Positions 17,671 to 26,655 are shown, numbered from the stretch's first letter. The stretch: 64,000 nt of DNA from JAENVU01 sp038250905 (GCA_038250905.1 JBBSBV010000015.1:1-64000), one strand, 5' to 3'. Numbers and translations: made by a program. The notes: generated from the sequence alone by a model not told the origin.

Positions 17671-19091
17671 GCGCACTCGACGCCGAGTTCCTCCACGTGG
17701 AGGACGACGTCGCGCACATGCACATCGCCGGCGCGTGTGTGTTCGCCGATCCACCGCCCAGTTTCGCCGACCTCCACCGGCTCCTCACGGCCAAGCTCCA
17801 CCTGATCCCCCGCTACCGCCAGCGCGTCCGGACCGTCCCGTTGGAACTGGGACGGCCGGTCTGGTGCGACGACCCGCACTTCGACCTCGACTACCACCTG
17901 CGTCACAGCGCGCTCCCGACCCCGGGCGACGACGCCGCGTTCTGCCGGCTCATGGGCCGGCTCATGTCCCAGCCGCTCGACCGCGACCGGCCCCTCTGGG
18001 AGACGTGGCTGGTCGAGGGCCTCGAGGGCGGTCGGTGGGCGCTCGTCTTCAAGGTCCATCACTGCCTCGTCGACGGCATCTCGGGGGTCGGTCTGCTCGG
18101 GGTCCTGCTCGACGCCGACGCCGATACCCCGCTTCCCGCACCGCAGCCGTGGGAACCGAGCTCCGAGCCCGGCGGGGCCGCGAAGGTCCTCAACGCGTGG
18201 ACGGGCCTGGTCGGCGATGCGTTGAGCACCGCGAGCAGCGTCACCCGTGCAGTCGTGCATCCGGCGACGGCGGTGCGCGCCACGATCGGGACTGCCCGCG
18301 GCCTCGCGCGATTCGCTCGCCAGCTGGGTGCCACCCCGCACATCTCGATCCAGGGCGCGATCGGGCCCCACCGCGCCTGGGCCCACTCCGACGCGAGCCT
18401 CGATGATGTGCGCGCCATCCGCACGGCGTTCGGCGGAACGATCAACGATGTGGTCCTCGCGGCCGTCGGCGGCGGGTACCGCGATCTGTTGCTGACGCGT
18501 GGCGGGGACCCCAACCATGCTGTCGTGCGCGCCGCGGTCCCGGTGTCGACCCGTCACCACGACGCGCTCGGCGTGCCGGACAACCGCGTCTCGACGCTGC
18601 TCTACGACCTGCCGGTCCACGTGTCCGATCCGTTGGAGCGACTTCGCCTCGTCACCACCGAGATGACCGACCTCAAGGCGTCGCACGAAGCGGAGGCGGG
18701 CGAGGCGATCGTTACCCTCGCCGACCTCCTGCCCCCGATGGTCGTCGGCCCGATCAGCCGGCTCGTGATGCGCACGCTGCACCGACTCCCGCAACGCGCG
18801 GTGAACACGATCGTCACCAACGTGCCGGGGCCTCAGTTCCCGTTGTTCTGTCTCGGTCGCCAGATGCTCGAATACCGGCCGTTCGTCCCGATCACCCACG
18901 GCATCCGGGTCAGCACCGCGATCCTCTCCTACGACGGCCGTCTGTATTTCGGCATCACCGGCGACGGCGCGACTGCGCCCGACATCGACGTCATCGCCCA
19001 GAGCACGACGACCGCCATCGAGCGGCTCGCCGGGATGGCACACACGGTCAACGAGCGCCAACGGAGCACGATTCACCCCATCGCGGGTTGA
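17658..19091 (+). CDS. Wax ester synthase/diacylglycerol acyltransferase (WS/DGAT), copy 2
   Basis: The ATG at 17658 starts MERLSALDAEFLHVEDD, the standard family N-terminus, giving 477 aa. HHCLVDG at 134-140 is the catalytic motif; GTINDVVLAAVGGGYRDLL and VTNVPGPQFPLFCLGRQM mark the C-terminal domain. The two copies are only moderately similar, so they are old paralogues rather than a recent duplication, and probably differ in acyl acceptor. The 13-nt overlap implies translational coupling and equal dosage. Confidence 0.92.
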   Translation: MERLSALDAEFLHVEDDVAHMHIAGACVFADPPPSFADLHRLLTAKLHLIPRYRQRVRTVPLELGRPVWCDDPHFDLDYHLRHSALPTPGDDAAFCRLMGRLMSQPLDRDRPLWETWLVEGLEGGRWALVFKVHHCLVDGISGVGLLGVLLDADADTPLPAPQPWEPSSEPGGAAKVLNAWTGLVGDALSTASSVTRAVVHPATAVRATIGTARGLARFARQLGATPHISIQGAIGPHRAWAHSDASLDDVRAIRTAFGGTINDVVLAAVGGGYRDLLLTRGGDPNHAVVRAAVPVSTRHHDALGVPDNRVSTLLYDLPVHVSDPLERLRLVTTEMTDLKASHEAEAGEAIVTLADLLPPMVVGPISRLVMRTLHRLPQRAVNTIVTNVPGPQFPLFCLGRQMLEYRPFVPITHGIRVSTAILSYDGRLYFGITGDGATAPDIDVIAQSTTTAIERLAGMAHTVNERQRSTIHPIAG

Positions 19092-19156
19092 GTTTCCGAG
19101 CCCGATCTGCACCGGGCGGTACCCACCGGGTCGGGCCCTCGACCGTGCGTGGCGCA

Positions 19157-19197
19157 GCCGGTTCGCACGGTCCAGACTGACGGTCGTCCGAACCGGC
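19157..19197. repeat. 9-bp inverted repeat upstream of the binding-protein gene
   Basis: GCCGGTTCG (19157-19165) and its exact complement CGAACCGGC (19189-19197) flank 23 bp and end just before the ribosome binding site AGGAGGA of the next gene. This could be a repressor operator or a leader hairpin. Confidence 0.5.
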
Positions 19198-19215
19198 CGC
19201 AGGAGGAACCGCAGC

Positions 19216-20610
19216 GTGAAGCGTTCACTGGTCAGCATCGTGGTGTGTCTGGTCATCGTCGCCGCGGCCTGTGGTCGCAGCGACAGCCCGAAGGCCGGGA
19301 ACAGCAGCACGTCCACCACTGCGGCCTCGGACTCCGGCGTGAAGTCGGCCGACTTCGGCTCGGTGACCGACGTCTGCCAGAAGGGCACCGCGACGGGATC
19401 ACCGACCACGGGCGTCACCCCCACCGAGATCCGCGTCGCAACCTTCGCCGACGTCGGCTTCGCGGGCCGGCCCGGGCTCGACCAGGAGTTCTTCGACACC
19501 GCCGACGTGTTCTCGAAGTGGTGCAACGACCGGGGCGGCATCAACGGCCGCAAGATCGTCGTCGACCAGCGCGACGCCGCACTCACCAACGTGAAGGCGC
19601 GCATGACCGAGTCGTGTGCAGACGACTTCGCGATGGTGGCGGGCGGCGCGGTGTTCGACCAGGACGGCGTCGAGACCCGACTCTCCTGCCTGCTGCCCGA
19701 CATCGCCGGGTACGTCGTGAGTAACAAGGCGCGCGGCGCGGACCTCCTCGTGCAGCCGCTGCCGAACCCGCTCACCAAGCTGCAGATCGGCATCCTGAAC
19801 TACCTCGGTGCCAAGTTCCCCGCCGCGACCGATCACATCGGTGTCCTCACCGGCGACCTGGCAACCACACGCGTCGTCGCCGACGACAACGCGGCCGCGG
19901 CGAGGTCGCTCGGTTGGAAGATCGGCTACAACGACGTCTACCCCGCGGCGGGGCTGCCCGACTGGACGCCGTACGCGCAGAAGATCAAGGACGCGGGCGT
20001 CAAGGGCCTCATCTGGGTCGGCGAACCCGAGAACCTCGCGGCATTGATCGGCGCGCTGAACGACATCGGGTACAAGCTCGACTTCATCCGCGCCGATCCC
20101 AACCACTACGACCAGAACCTGATCAAGACGGCCGGCGCCGCGCTCGCCGACGGCAACGTGTACGTGACGAGTTCGTTCTTCCCGTTCGAGCAGGCGAAGC
20201 CGACCAACGCCACGGGCGAGTACCTGCAGGCGTTCAAGGACTACAAGCCCAACGGGAAGAACCGCACCTACCTCGGGCTCCAGGCGTGGTCGGCGTGGCT
20301 CCTCTTCGCGAAGTCGGCCGCGAGCTGTGGTGACGACCTCACCCGCACCTGCTTGTACAACGCGGCGAAGAAGGTCGCCGCGTGGAACGGTGGCGGTCTG
20401 CACGCAGAGACGTCGCCCGGCACCACCGGCGGGAGCGAGTGCTTCACCATCGAGCGGGCCACGCCCAAGGGCTTCGCCCTCGTCACCGACATCAAGCCCA
20501 ACGAGGGCATCTACAACTGCAGCCCGAAGAACCTCTTCAAGCTCACGGTCGACCCGGCCGACGTCACCACGCTCGCCGACGTCGGCAAGACGATCCAATC
20601 CATGAAGTAG
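19216..20610 (+). CDS. ABC transporter substrate-binding lipoprotein (branched-chain amino acid type)
   Basis: The GTG start at 19216 follows AGGAGGA. The 464-aa product has a lipobox VAAAC (Cys near residue 19), a Ser/Thr linker and a type-I periplasmic binding fold of the LivJ/Peripla_BP_6 kind (TEIRVATFADVGFAGRPGLDQEF, WCNDRGGINGRKIV, SYxxQA-like turns, IGALNDIGYKLDF). No permease or ATPase genes flank it, so it is an orphan here. Four or more cysteines in the C-terminal lobe suggest disulfides. Confidence 0.85.
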   Translation: MKRSLVSIVVCLVIVAAACGRSDSPKAGNSSTSTTAASDSGVKSADFGSVTDVCQKGTATGSPTTGVTPTEIRVATFADVGFAGRPGLDQEFFDTADVFSKWCNDRGGINGRKIVVDQRDAALTNVKARMTESCADDFAMVAGGAVFDQDGVETRLSCLLPDIAGYVVSNKARGADLLVQPLPNPLTKLQIGILNYLGAKFPAATDHIGVLTGDLATTRVVADDNAAAARSLGWKIGYNDVYPAAGLPDWTPYAQKIKDAGVKGLIWVGEPENLAALIGALNDIGYKLDFIRADPNHYDQNLIKTAGAALADGNVYVTSSFFPFEQAKPTNATGEYLQAFKDYKPNGKNRTYLGLQAWSAWLLFAKSAASCGDDLTRTCLYNAAKKVAAWNGGGLHAETSPGTTGGSECFTIERATPKGFALVTDIKPNEGIYNCSPKNLFKLTVDPADVTTLADVGKTIQSMK

Positions 20611-20611
20611 C

Positions 20612-20639
20612 ACGTCGGGCTCGGGTGACGGCCCGACGT
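20612..20639. terminator. Bidirectional terminator between convergent genes
   Basis: ACGTCGGGC and GCCCGACGT form a perfect 9-bp stem with a 10-nt loop, placed exactly between the stop codons of the convergent binding-protein and MBL genes. Confidence 0.75.
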
Positions 20640-20644
20640 ATCGG

Positions 20645-21442
20645 TCAGTCGACCGTCGCCATGGCGAGCATGTCGTCGAGGGCGGCCTGGTCGGGTGCCG
20701 CAAACGGTCGCGCCGAGCGAACCGCGGCGATGGCGCCGCACATGCGGTCGAGCATCGACCCCGATGCGGGTGCGAGGTGTGCGCTCAGCACGAGCGACGG
20801 CTCGATGGCGCGGACGCGGTCGAGGTCGGCGGCGATCACTGCGGGGTCGGCCGCGTGCAACCAGGCCGAATCGATGGTTCCCCAGGTGACCTGACCGGTG
20901 CGCAGTTCGGCTTCGGAGAGATCGTCGGCGCGCGCCGCGAGGCCGTCTGGCAGGAGAGCACCGAAGCAGTCCGCGCTGAAGAGTGCGCCGCTGCGGTCGT
21001 CGTGGAAGCCGACGGTGATCGGATTGTCGAACGCGGGCGGCTTCACCGCGGTCAGCGTGCGGTCGGTGAGCATGATCCGCTCTCCGGGGTTCACGAAGTT
21101 GACTCGGTCCATCGGCAGCGGGTCGAAGAGGCCCATGATGCCGACGCCGAAGAACGTGGTGATCACGCGCAGGTCGGGGTTCTCGCCGAGCAGGTGATGG
21201 AGCAGACCGATGTGGTCGAAGTCGGTGTGGGTGAGCCAGATCCAACGCAGGTCGGCGACGTCGATCACCGACCGCAGTGCGGTGAGGAACTCGTCGGACT
21301 GCGCGACCGACCCGGTGTCGACGAGTACCGGCGCGTCGCCGTGCAGCAGATACGAGTTGATCGGCAGATGGCCGAGGCCGGGAATGTCGACATCCGCGGT
21401 GAGAACGTCGATGCCGGGGGTGACGGCGGCGGTAGTGACCAT
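20645..21442 (-). CDS. MBL-fold metallo-hydrolase
   Basis: ATG 21442 follows AAGGAG by 8 nt; an upstream start at 21466 is in frame but worse placed. The 265-aa product has INSYLLHGDAPVLVDTG and the metal motif HTDFDH, where the second His of HxHxDH is Asp, as in the flavodiiron/ODP-like branch with a carboxylate ligand. FSADCFG and LSAHLAP supply the remaining ligands. It may bind a di-iron centre rather than zinc; no flavodoxin domain is attached. Function unknown. Confidence 0.85.
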   Translation of the reverse strand: MVTTAAVTPGIDVLTADVDIPGLGHLPINSYLLHGDAPVLVDTGSVAQSDEFLTALRSVIDVADLRWIWLTHTDFDHIGLLHHLLGENPDLRVITTFFGVGIMGLFDPLPMDRVNFVNPGERIMLTDRTLTAVKPPAFDNPITVGFHDDRSGALFSADCFGALLPDGLAARADDLSEAELRTGQVTWGTIDSAWLHAADPAVIAADLDRVRAIEPSLVLSAHLAPASGSMLDRMCGAIAAVRSARPFAAPDQAALDDMLAMATVD

Positions 21443-21562
21443 GGTGACGGCTCCTTCTTGTCTCACGACGCGCGGGCGCGCGCCGACACGGTGGTGATTG
21501 GTGCAGCGACGTTCGTGAGTGTTCGTGCTGCCGGGCCGCGGTGCGAAGCCACGGCCGATACG

Positions 21563-22057
21563 TCAGGCGGAGGTCGTGACCTCGGCGGCGGCCTTCAGCC
21601 GTTCGAGCGTCTGCGTCATGTTCTTCAACAGGTCCCGGTGACGGTTCGTCGGTACGTCGACGACGCGCGCCCACACGGGGATGCGCCCGACCTCGTACGA
21701 CTCGGTGACGCGCGTCCCGCCGTCGGCCGGCTCCATCCGGTAGCGCCAGACCACACTCTCGCGGCCGCCCTCCTCGGTGGCGAACGCGAACTCCCGACCC
21801 CGGTCGGCGACGCGGACGCGCCCCCGGCGTGACCACTTGATCATCCCGCGGGGTCCCGTGCGGTTGTGGCCGATGAAGTGCGCGTCGACAGCCGGACCCG
21901 TCGCACCGTCGGTCCACTCGACCGCCGAACACTCGGGGCTCCACTCCCCCATGCGCGGCAGGTCGGCGACCATGTCGTAGAGCTGTTCGGCCGGGGCGTC
22001 GACCACGGTCGACACCTCGTCGCTGGTGAGCCAGAATCGCTGGTTCCTGGGGGCCAT
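21563..22057 (-). CDS. SRPBCC family protein (polyketide cyclase/START-like)
   Basis: ATG 22057 follows GGAGGAG; a start at 22072 would place that ribosome binding site inside the gene. The 164-aa product has the SRPBCC signature SDEVSTVVDAPAEQLYDMVADLPRMGEWSPECSAVEW and the C-terminal helix MTQTLERLKAAAE. It likely binds a hydrophobic ligand. It is divergent from a TetR gene with a palindrome between them, so it is the probable target of that repressor. Confidence 0.85.
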   Translation of the reverse strand: MAPRNQRFWLTSDEVSTVVDAPAEQLYDMVADLPRMGEWSPECSAVEWTDGATGPAVDAHFIGHNRTGPRGMIKWSRRGRVRVADRGREFAFATEEGGRESVVWRYRMEPADGGTRVTESYEVGRIPVWARVVDVPTNRHRDLLKNMTQTLERLKAAAEVTTSA

Positions 22058-22085
22058 CGGGGACTCCTCCACTCTCGGGACGCTG

Positions 22086-22120
22086 AACTATAGCGCAGGC
22101 TAATATCCTTAGCTATAGTT
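22086..22120. promoter_or_regulatory. Palindromic operator and minus-strand promoter between SRPBCC and TetR genes
   Basis: AACTATAGC (22086-22094) and GCTATAGTT (22112-22120) are perfect 9-bp inverted repeats 17 bp apart, with GCTAA/TTAGC nested inside. On the minus strand TTGACA (22125-22120) and TAGCCT (22102-22097), 17 bp apart, form a promoter for the SRPBCC gene that the palindrome overlaps. The AT-rich island stands out in GC-rich sequence. A TetR dimer site is the natural reading. Confidence 0.75.
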
Positions 22121-22139
22121 GTCAACCACAAATCCTGCT

Positions 22140-22796
22140 ATGGTACGAAGCATGGCTAGAACCGCCGTGAGTGAGTCTTCGAAGACGCCCGATCGCCGGG
22201 CCCGCCGACGCCAGGAAACACTCGACGAGATCCTGGATCTCGCGGAACAGGTGGTCAGCGAAGAGGGCGTGAACGGACTCAGCCTGGCAGAGGTCGCCCG
22301 CCGCCTCGGGGTCCAGCCGCCGTCGCTGTACAAGTACTTCCCGTCGCTGATGGCGGTGTACGACGCGCTCTTCGAACGTGGCCAGCTTGCCAACCTCGAG
22401 GTCATGCGCGCCGCGTCGGCGCATGCTGCGCCCGGGCTCCCCGCGCTCGACGCGGCGCTCGCCGCGAGCGGCACGTTCCTGCTCGAACACCCGGCGCTCG
22501 GTCAGCTGTTGTTCTGGCGGCCGATCCCCCAGTTCCAGGCGAGCGACGAAGCGATGGCGGCGAGTCACGCGATGCTCGACCTGCAGCGCGGCATGCTGCG
22601 CGACGCGATCGCCGCGGGTCAGCTCGGGCCCGGTGCCGATTCCGACGAAGCAATCCACGTGCTCGGCTCCCTCAGCTGCGGTGTGTGGACCATGGCGATC
22701 GCGAACGAACCCGGCGTCGCGTGGGGCGAAGGGCGCTTCACCCCCGCGTTCCCCAAGCTCCTCGCGCTTCTCCCCGCGCTCTACCCGCCCGAGTGA
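22140..22796 (+). CDS. TetR family transcriptional regulator
   Basis: About 218 aa from ATG 22140 (ATG 22152 is an alternative; the TTG at 22119 lies inside the operator and is rejected). The helix-turn-helix is clear: LDEILDLAEQVVSEEGVNGLSLAEVARRLGVQPPSLYKYFPSLMAVYDAL. The C-terminal part (TetR_C_33-like) would bind the ligand. It probably represses itself and the divergent SRPBCC gene through the palindrome at 22086-22120. Confidence 0.9.
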   Translation: MVRSMARTAVSESSKTPDRRARRRQETLDEILDLAEQVVSEEGVNGLSLAEVARRLGVQPPSLYKYFPSLMAVYDALFERGQLANLEVMRAASAHAAPGLPALDAALAASGTFLLEHPALGQLLFWRPIPQFQASDEAMAASHAMLDLQRGMLRDAIAAGQLGPGADSDEAIHVLGSLSCGVWTMAIANEPGVAWGEGRFTPAFPKLLALLPALYPPE

Positions 22797-22890
22797 TCCC
22801 CTGCGATTGCATCGGCATCGTGACGATCCCCGGCCTACGCTCCGCGGACCGCATCACGAGACCATGAGTGGATCCGTTCAAGGGGACGGC

Positions 22891-23544
22891 ATGCCCAGCA
22901 CGGACCGACGTGAATCACCCACCCGGCGTATGACCATCGCACTGGTAAACGACTACGAGTTGGTGCTCCACGGGATCGCCGAGATGCTCCGCCCATTTCG
23001 CGACCGCATCGACGTTGTCGAACTCGATGTCGCCCACAACCCGGACCAGCATGTCGACGTGGCGCTGTTCGACCCGTACGGGAATGCCCGGCTCGGTCTC
23101 GACCGCGTCTCGTCACTGACGCGTGACCCGAAGGTCGGTCGGGTCGCGATCTACACCTGGACCTTGACCGGCGAGCAGCGCGACGCGGCCATCGCGGCGG
23201 GCGCCGACGGCGTCATCGCCAAGTCGACCCCTCCCGACGAGTTGGTGGACGCGCTGATCGCGATCGCGGCGGGCGTCGACTTCGTCAGTTCCGAGTTCGG
23301 AACCGGCAAGGCGCTGCCGTGGCCCGGTCAGGACTTCGGCTTGACGTTGCGCGAGAGCGAGGTAGCCGCGCTCCTGGTCGACGGGCTGAGCAACCGGGAG
23401 ATCGCCCAGGCACTCTGGATCAGCGAGAACACGGTGAAGACCCACCTCAAAGCGATCTTCCAGAAGACCGCGGTCGGCTCGAGAGCCCAAGCGGTCGTAC
23501 GGATCGGCAACGGGCCCGGCTTCGCCCGCCGCCGCAGCGCGTAA
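22891..23544 (+). CDS. NarL/LuxR-type response regulator
   Basis: ATG 22891 follows AAGGGG by a normal spacing; ATG 22864 and 22930 are alternatives. The 217-aa product has a receiver domain with phospho-acceptor Asp61 (VALFDPYG), Thr89 and Lys111 (VIAKST), then a LuxR HTH (LTLRESEVAALLVDGLSNREIAQALWISENTVKTHLKAIF). All key residues are kept, so it can be phosphorylated. No sensor kinase is nearby. It sits between TetR and sigma factor genes, in a run of three regulators on one strand. Confidence 0.88.
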   Translation: MPSTDRRESPTRRMTIALVNDYELVLHGIAEMLRPFRDRIDVVELDVAHNPDQHVDVALFDPYGNARLGLDRVSSLTRDPKVGRVAIYTWTLTGEQRDAAIAAGADGVIAKSTPPDELVDALIAIAAGVDFVSSEFGTGKALPWPGQDFGLTLRESEVAALLVDGLSNREIAQALWISENTVKTHLKAIFQKTAVGSRAQAVVRIGNGPGFARRRSA

Positions 23545-23732
23545 CGCGCCCACCGCCACCCTCCGTGCCGGCGGGAGCAATCCGGTCGTGGATATCACTC
23601 GAAGGAGTGAGGATTTCCCGTCGGATTGCGAGGAAGGTGGGAGACAGACCAGACCGGAGGCGGTGGCGCTCAACGGTGAGCGTCGCCGCTCGACGGTTCG
23701 CGTCGCCGCGGCGGTCGGGATGAGGAGCAGCA

Positions 23733-24659
23733 GTGGCGAAGGCGCGCATCGACCGGGACAGCGAGGACTTGGTCCGCCTCTACCTGAACGACATCGGCCG
23801 TTATCCGCTGTTGACCCGAGACGACGAGGTGCGGTTGGCGCAGGCGATCGAAGCCGGCCGCCACGCCCGACGTGAGCTCGAGGTCGACACCACGCTCACG
23901 GGGTCGTGCGAGTTGCGAGCGCTGGATCGCAAGGGCCGTCAGGCCGCGCAGACGCTCGTACAGTCAAACTTGCGGCTCGTCGTGTCGATCGCGAAACGGC
24001 ACCCGCGAACGGAACTCCCCCTGCTCGACCTGATCCAGGAGGGCAACCTCGGTTTGATGCATGCCGTCGAGAAGTTCGACTGGCGCCGGGGCTTCAAGTT
24101 CTCCACCTATGCGACCCTGTGGATCCGCCAGGCGGTCACTCGAGGCATCGCGAACAACGGCCGGACGATTCGCCTCCCGGTCAACGTCGGAGCTCGTCTC
24201 GCCATCGTTCGCCTCGCGCGGCAACAGCTCGAGCTGCAGTCGGGACGGCCGCCGACGGCGCGTGAGATCGCGGCCGAGGTCGATCTCACCGAGAAGCAGG
24301 TCACGGAGGTGCTGACCCTGCCGGTCGGGCTGCGGTCGTTGTCCGAGCCGGTGCGCGACGGCAGCGACACCGAGCTGGGTGACCTCGTCGCGGATCCATC
24401 GGTCCCCTCACCGTTCGACGAGGCAGCCGACGCGCTGATGCCCGCCGCGATGGATCGGCTCCTGGGAACGCTCGACGAACGGGAACGCCGGATCATCGCG
24501 ATGCGCTACGGCCTCGGCCGTTCGGAGCCGTGCACGCTCGCCGAGGTCGGTCAACACCTGAACCTCACCCGCGAACGGATCCGCCAGCTCGAGGCGCGTG
24601 CGATCACCAAGCTGCAGGCCCAGGCCGGGACCGAATCCCGAGACCTCCTGCTCGTCTGA
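23733..24659 (+). CDS. RNA polymerase sigma-70 factor (group 2, RpoD-like)
   Basis: The GTG start at 23733 follows GAGGAG. The 308-aa product has region 1.2 (DLVRLYLNDIGRYPLLTRDDEVRLAQAIEAG), region 2 (NLRLVVSIAKRH, LIQEGNLGLMHAVEKFDW, KFSTYATLWIRQAVTR), region 3 and region 4 (LDERERRIIAMRYGL..., TRERIRQLEARAITKLQ). It lacks the long region 1.1 of the housekeeping factor and so is likely an accessory HrdB/SigB-type sigma factor. Confidence 0.92.
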   Translation: MAKARIDRDSEDLVRLYLNDIGRYPLLTRDDEVRLAQAIEAGRHARRELEVDTTLTGSCELRALDRKGRQAAQTLVQSNLRLVVSIAKRHPRTELPLLDLIQEGNLGLMHAVEKFDWRRGFKFSTYATLWIRQAVTRGIANNGRTIRLPVNVGARLAIVRLARQQLELQSGRPPTAREIAAEVDLTEKQVTEVLTLPVGLRSLSEPVRDGSDTELGDLVADPSVPSPFDEAADALMPAAMDRLLGTLDERERRIIAMRYGLGRSEPCTLAEVGQHLNLTRERIRQLEARAITKLQAQAGTESRDLLLV

Positions 24660-24666
24660 TCCGACG

Positions 24667-26220
24667 TCAGTTGGCCGGTCCGTCGCGTTTCGTCGTGGCG
24701 CGTCGATGCTGGATCGCCTGGTCGTAGACCGCCTCGAACTGGGGCACGAGTCGGTCCCACGAGAGTTCGGCGCGTGCGTACGCGAGTGCGTTGGCGCCAC
24801 GGGTCGCCCGGTCGGTGGGGTCGTCGACCACGGCCGCGAGCGTCGCGGCGAGGGCGTCGAGATCGTCGGGGGGCACGAACCAACCGGTGGGACGGTCGGG
24901 ATCGAGGTTGACCATCGAGAGGAGTCCGCCGCTGCGACTCGCGACCACCGGGAGCCCCGACGCCAGGGCCTCGAGTGGCACCTGCGGATACGGATCGTCG
25001 ACCGACGGCACGATCAACGCGTCGCACGCGGCCAAACCCTCGGCGAGGTCGTCGTGACCGCGCCAGCCGGTGAAGTAGATGTCGTCACTCCCCACCTCCG
25101 TCGCCACCGTCACCGGGTGCTCACCCTCCCACTCACCGGGATGGCCGCCCCAGACGACGAGCGAGGCCGGCCGCGTGAACCGACGCCGGGCGCGGGCGAA
25201 TGCTCGGACCAACGTGGAGACCCGCTTGAAACCCAGGAACCGCCCGACGTAGAGCAGCACCGCGGCGTCGTTGTCGGGTCCGAGCAGCCGGTCGAGGTCG
25301 GCTTCGGTGTACCGCAACGTTCCCGGCGGTCCGAACTCGGTCCAGCCGTGGGGATCGTCGACGAGCACGCGCCGGAACGTCGCCCGTCGCGTCTCACGTG
25401 CACCCGGCCGCGGCCGGAAGTGCTCGATGTCGACGCCGTTCGGGATGGCCGTCACCCGTTGCGGGTCGAGGCCGAGTGCGGAGATCGCCGACGTTCGGTT
25501 CAGGGGCGAGACGGTGATCACGTGATCGGCGAGGCGAGCCTGTTGCCGCAGGTGAGCCGCCCAGAACTCACCGTGACGCCACGATGGCCACCGGGTCGTC
25601 TTCAACATCTCGACCTGCTCGGCGTCGAGACCGTCGGTCGCATCGACGGGCGCGGAGGCGCTCGACCCCATGGTCGCGAGCGTCTCCCCCAGCGTGGCCG
25701 CCAGTGCGGCCCGCTGCTCGATCGCCTCGATCATCTTCAACTCGGTGCCGTGGAGATGCACCACCAAGGGCACTCGCGGCCAACCCTGACGCACAGCGTC
25801 GAGTTGCGGCGTGAGGTGATGGAGGTGGAAGACATCCGCCTGATCGGCGCCCGCGTCGCGCAGTGGAGCCAACCATGCGCTCGACAGGTGGTCGGCGAGT
25901 CCCGGTGCGATGGATGCGAACACGACGTCCGGCACCCCGGCGCGGTCTTCGTACGAAGGGTGCATGGGAGGCGAAGCGGCGATGGCATCGCCGCCCGCGG
26001 CGAACGCGTCGCGTGCGGCGGTGTAGTCGAGGCCGTGGACATCGAGGCCGGCGAAGAAGGTCGCGGCGTGGGTCTCGTCACCCGGGACACCCAGTGAACC
26101 GGCGACGAGCGACACCGACCAACCGGCCTGGGTCAGCGCGGGGCTCAGGTACCGCGCGACGAACGCGGATCCGCCGCGCGGGTAGAACAGCAGCCCCATG
26201 ACCACCCGGCGCCCGGTCAC
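24667..26220 (-). CDS. Glycosyltransferase family 4 protein
   Basis: The product is 517 aa (starts at 26220 or the Met at 26199). The N-terminal donor-loop GGSAFVARYLSPAL, the HLHHL and VVHLHGTELKM segments, VITVSPLNR, IPNGVDIEHFRPRPG, LLYVGRFLGFKRVSTLVRAF and the C-terminal DALIVPSVDDPYPQVPLEALASGLPVVASRSGG with its E-x7-E-like motif define a GT-B, GT4 retaining glycosyltransferase. The acceptor is unknown. It converges with the sigma factor gene. Confidence 0.9.
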   Translation of the reverse strand: MTGRRVVMGLLFYPRGGSAFVARYLSPALTQAGWSVSLVAGSLGVPGDETHAATFFAGLDVHGLDYTAARDAFAAGGDAIAASPPMHPSYEDRAGVPDVVFASIAPGLADHLSSAWLAPLRDAGADQADVFHLHHLTPQLDAVRQGWPRVPLVVHLHGTELKMIEAIEQRAALAATLGETLATMGSSASAPVDATDGLDAEQVEMLKTTRWPSWRHGEFWAAHLRQQARLADHVITVSPLNRTSAISALGLDPQRVTAIPNGVDIEHFRPRPGARETRRATFRRVLVDDPHGWTEFGPPGTLRYTEADLDRLLGPDNDAAVLLYVGRFLGFKRVSTLVRAFARARRRFTRPASLVVWGGHPGEWEGEHPVTVATEVGSDDIYFTGWRGHDDLAEGLAACDALIVPSVDDPYPQVPLEALASGLPVVASRSGGLLSMVNLDPDRPTGWFVPPDDLDALAATLAAVVDDPTDRATRGANALAYARAELSWDRLVPQFEAVYDQAIQHRRATTKRDGPAN

Positions 26221-26254
26221 GGACGACCGGTTTCGCCGCTACCGCGCGAGCGGC

Positions 26255-26434
26255 TCAGACGCAGACCATCTCGTCATCGACCGCAGTCACGCGCTCGTAC
26301 GCGAGGGCAAGCCGGCTACGAGCCGTTTTGATCTTCTCCGGGGTGAGCTCTTCGACGACCAGCAGGTGCCGGACGCCGTCGCTCGCCTCGACGAGCTCAC
26401 GGTGTGCGGCGATCATTTCCACTCGATTGAGCAT
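26255..26434 (-). CDS. Small soluble protein (59 aa), unrecognised
   Basis: ATG 26434 is preceded by a perfect AAGGAGG (26450-26444) at 9-nt spacing. The 59-aa product begins MLNRVEMIAAHRELVEASDG and is a charged, amphipathic, probably all-helical peptide with one Cys near the end. Codon third positions are GC-rich as in neighbouring genes. It stands alone upstream of the glycosyltransferase on the same strand, with 34 bp between. I do not recognise it. Confidence 0.65.
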   Translation of the reverse strand: MLNRVEMIAAHRELVEASDGVRHLLVVEELTPEKIKTARSRLALAYERVTAVDDEMVCV

Positions 26435-26542
26435 GACGCTCGACCTCCTTGATGCGCAGCGACCCCGACCCGACGACGACGTCGCCGGGGTGGACGGAAC
26501 CTGGGTGCCACGTCAGTCACCCAAGGCCTACCACCATCTGCT

Positions 26543-26585
26543 GCGTTTCAAGCATCCGCCTCGTTGTGGTAACCGTGTGAAACGC
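26543..26585. repeat. 8-bp inverted repeat
   Basis: GCGTTTCA (26543-26550) and TGAAACGC (26578-26585) are perfect inverted repeats 27 bp apart in the divergent region between the 59-aa gene and the hydroxylase-like gene. It may be a regulator site; no further support. Confidence 0.35.
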
Positions 26586-26655
26586 GGCCACCATCGGGAA
26601 CGTGACCCCTGGGTCGTCTCGGCGCCCGACCCACGAGCTGTGCGATCCTGGGGAA

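Noticed and set aside
17442..19793. 783-codon minus-strand open frame
   Set aside because: Antisense shadow of the WS/DGAT and binding-protein genes, which have intact motifs.
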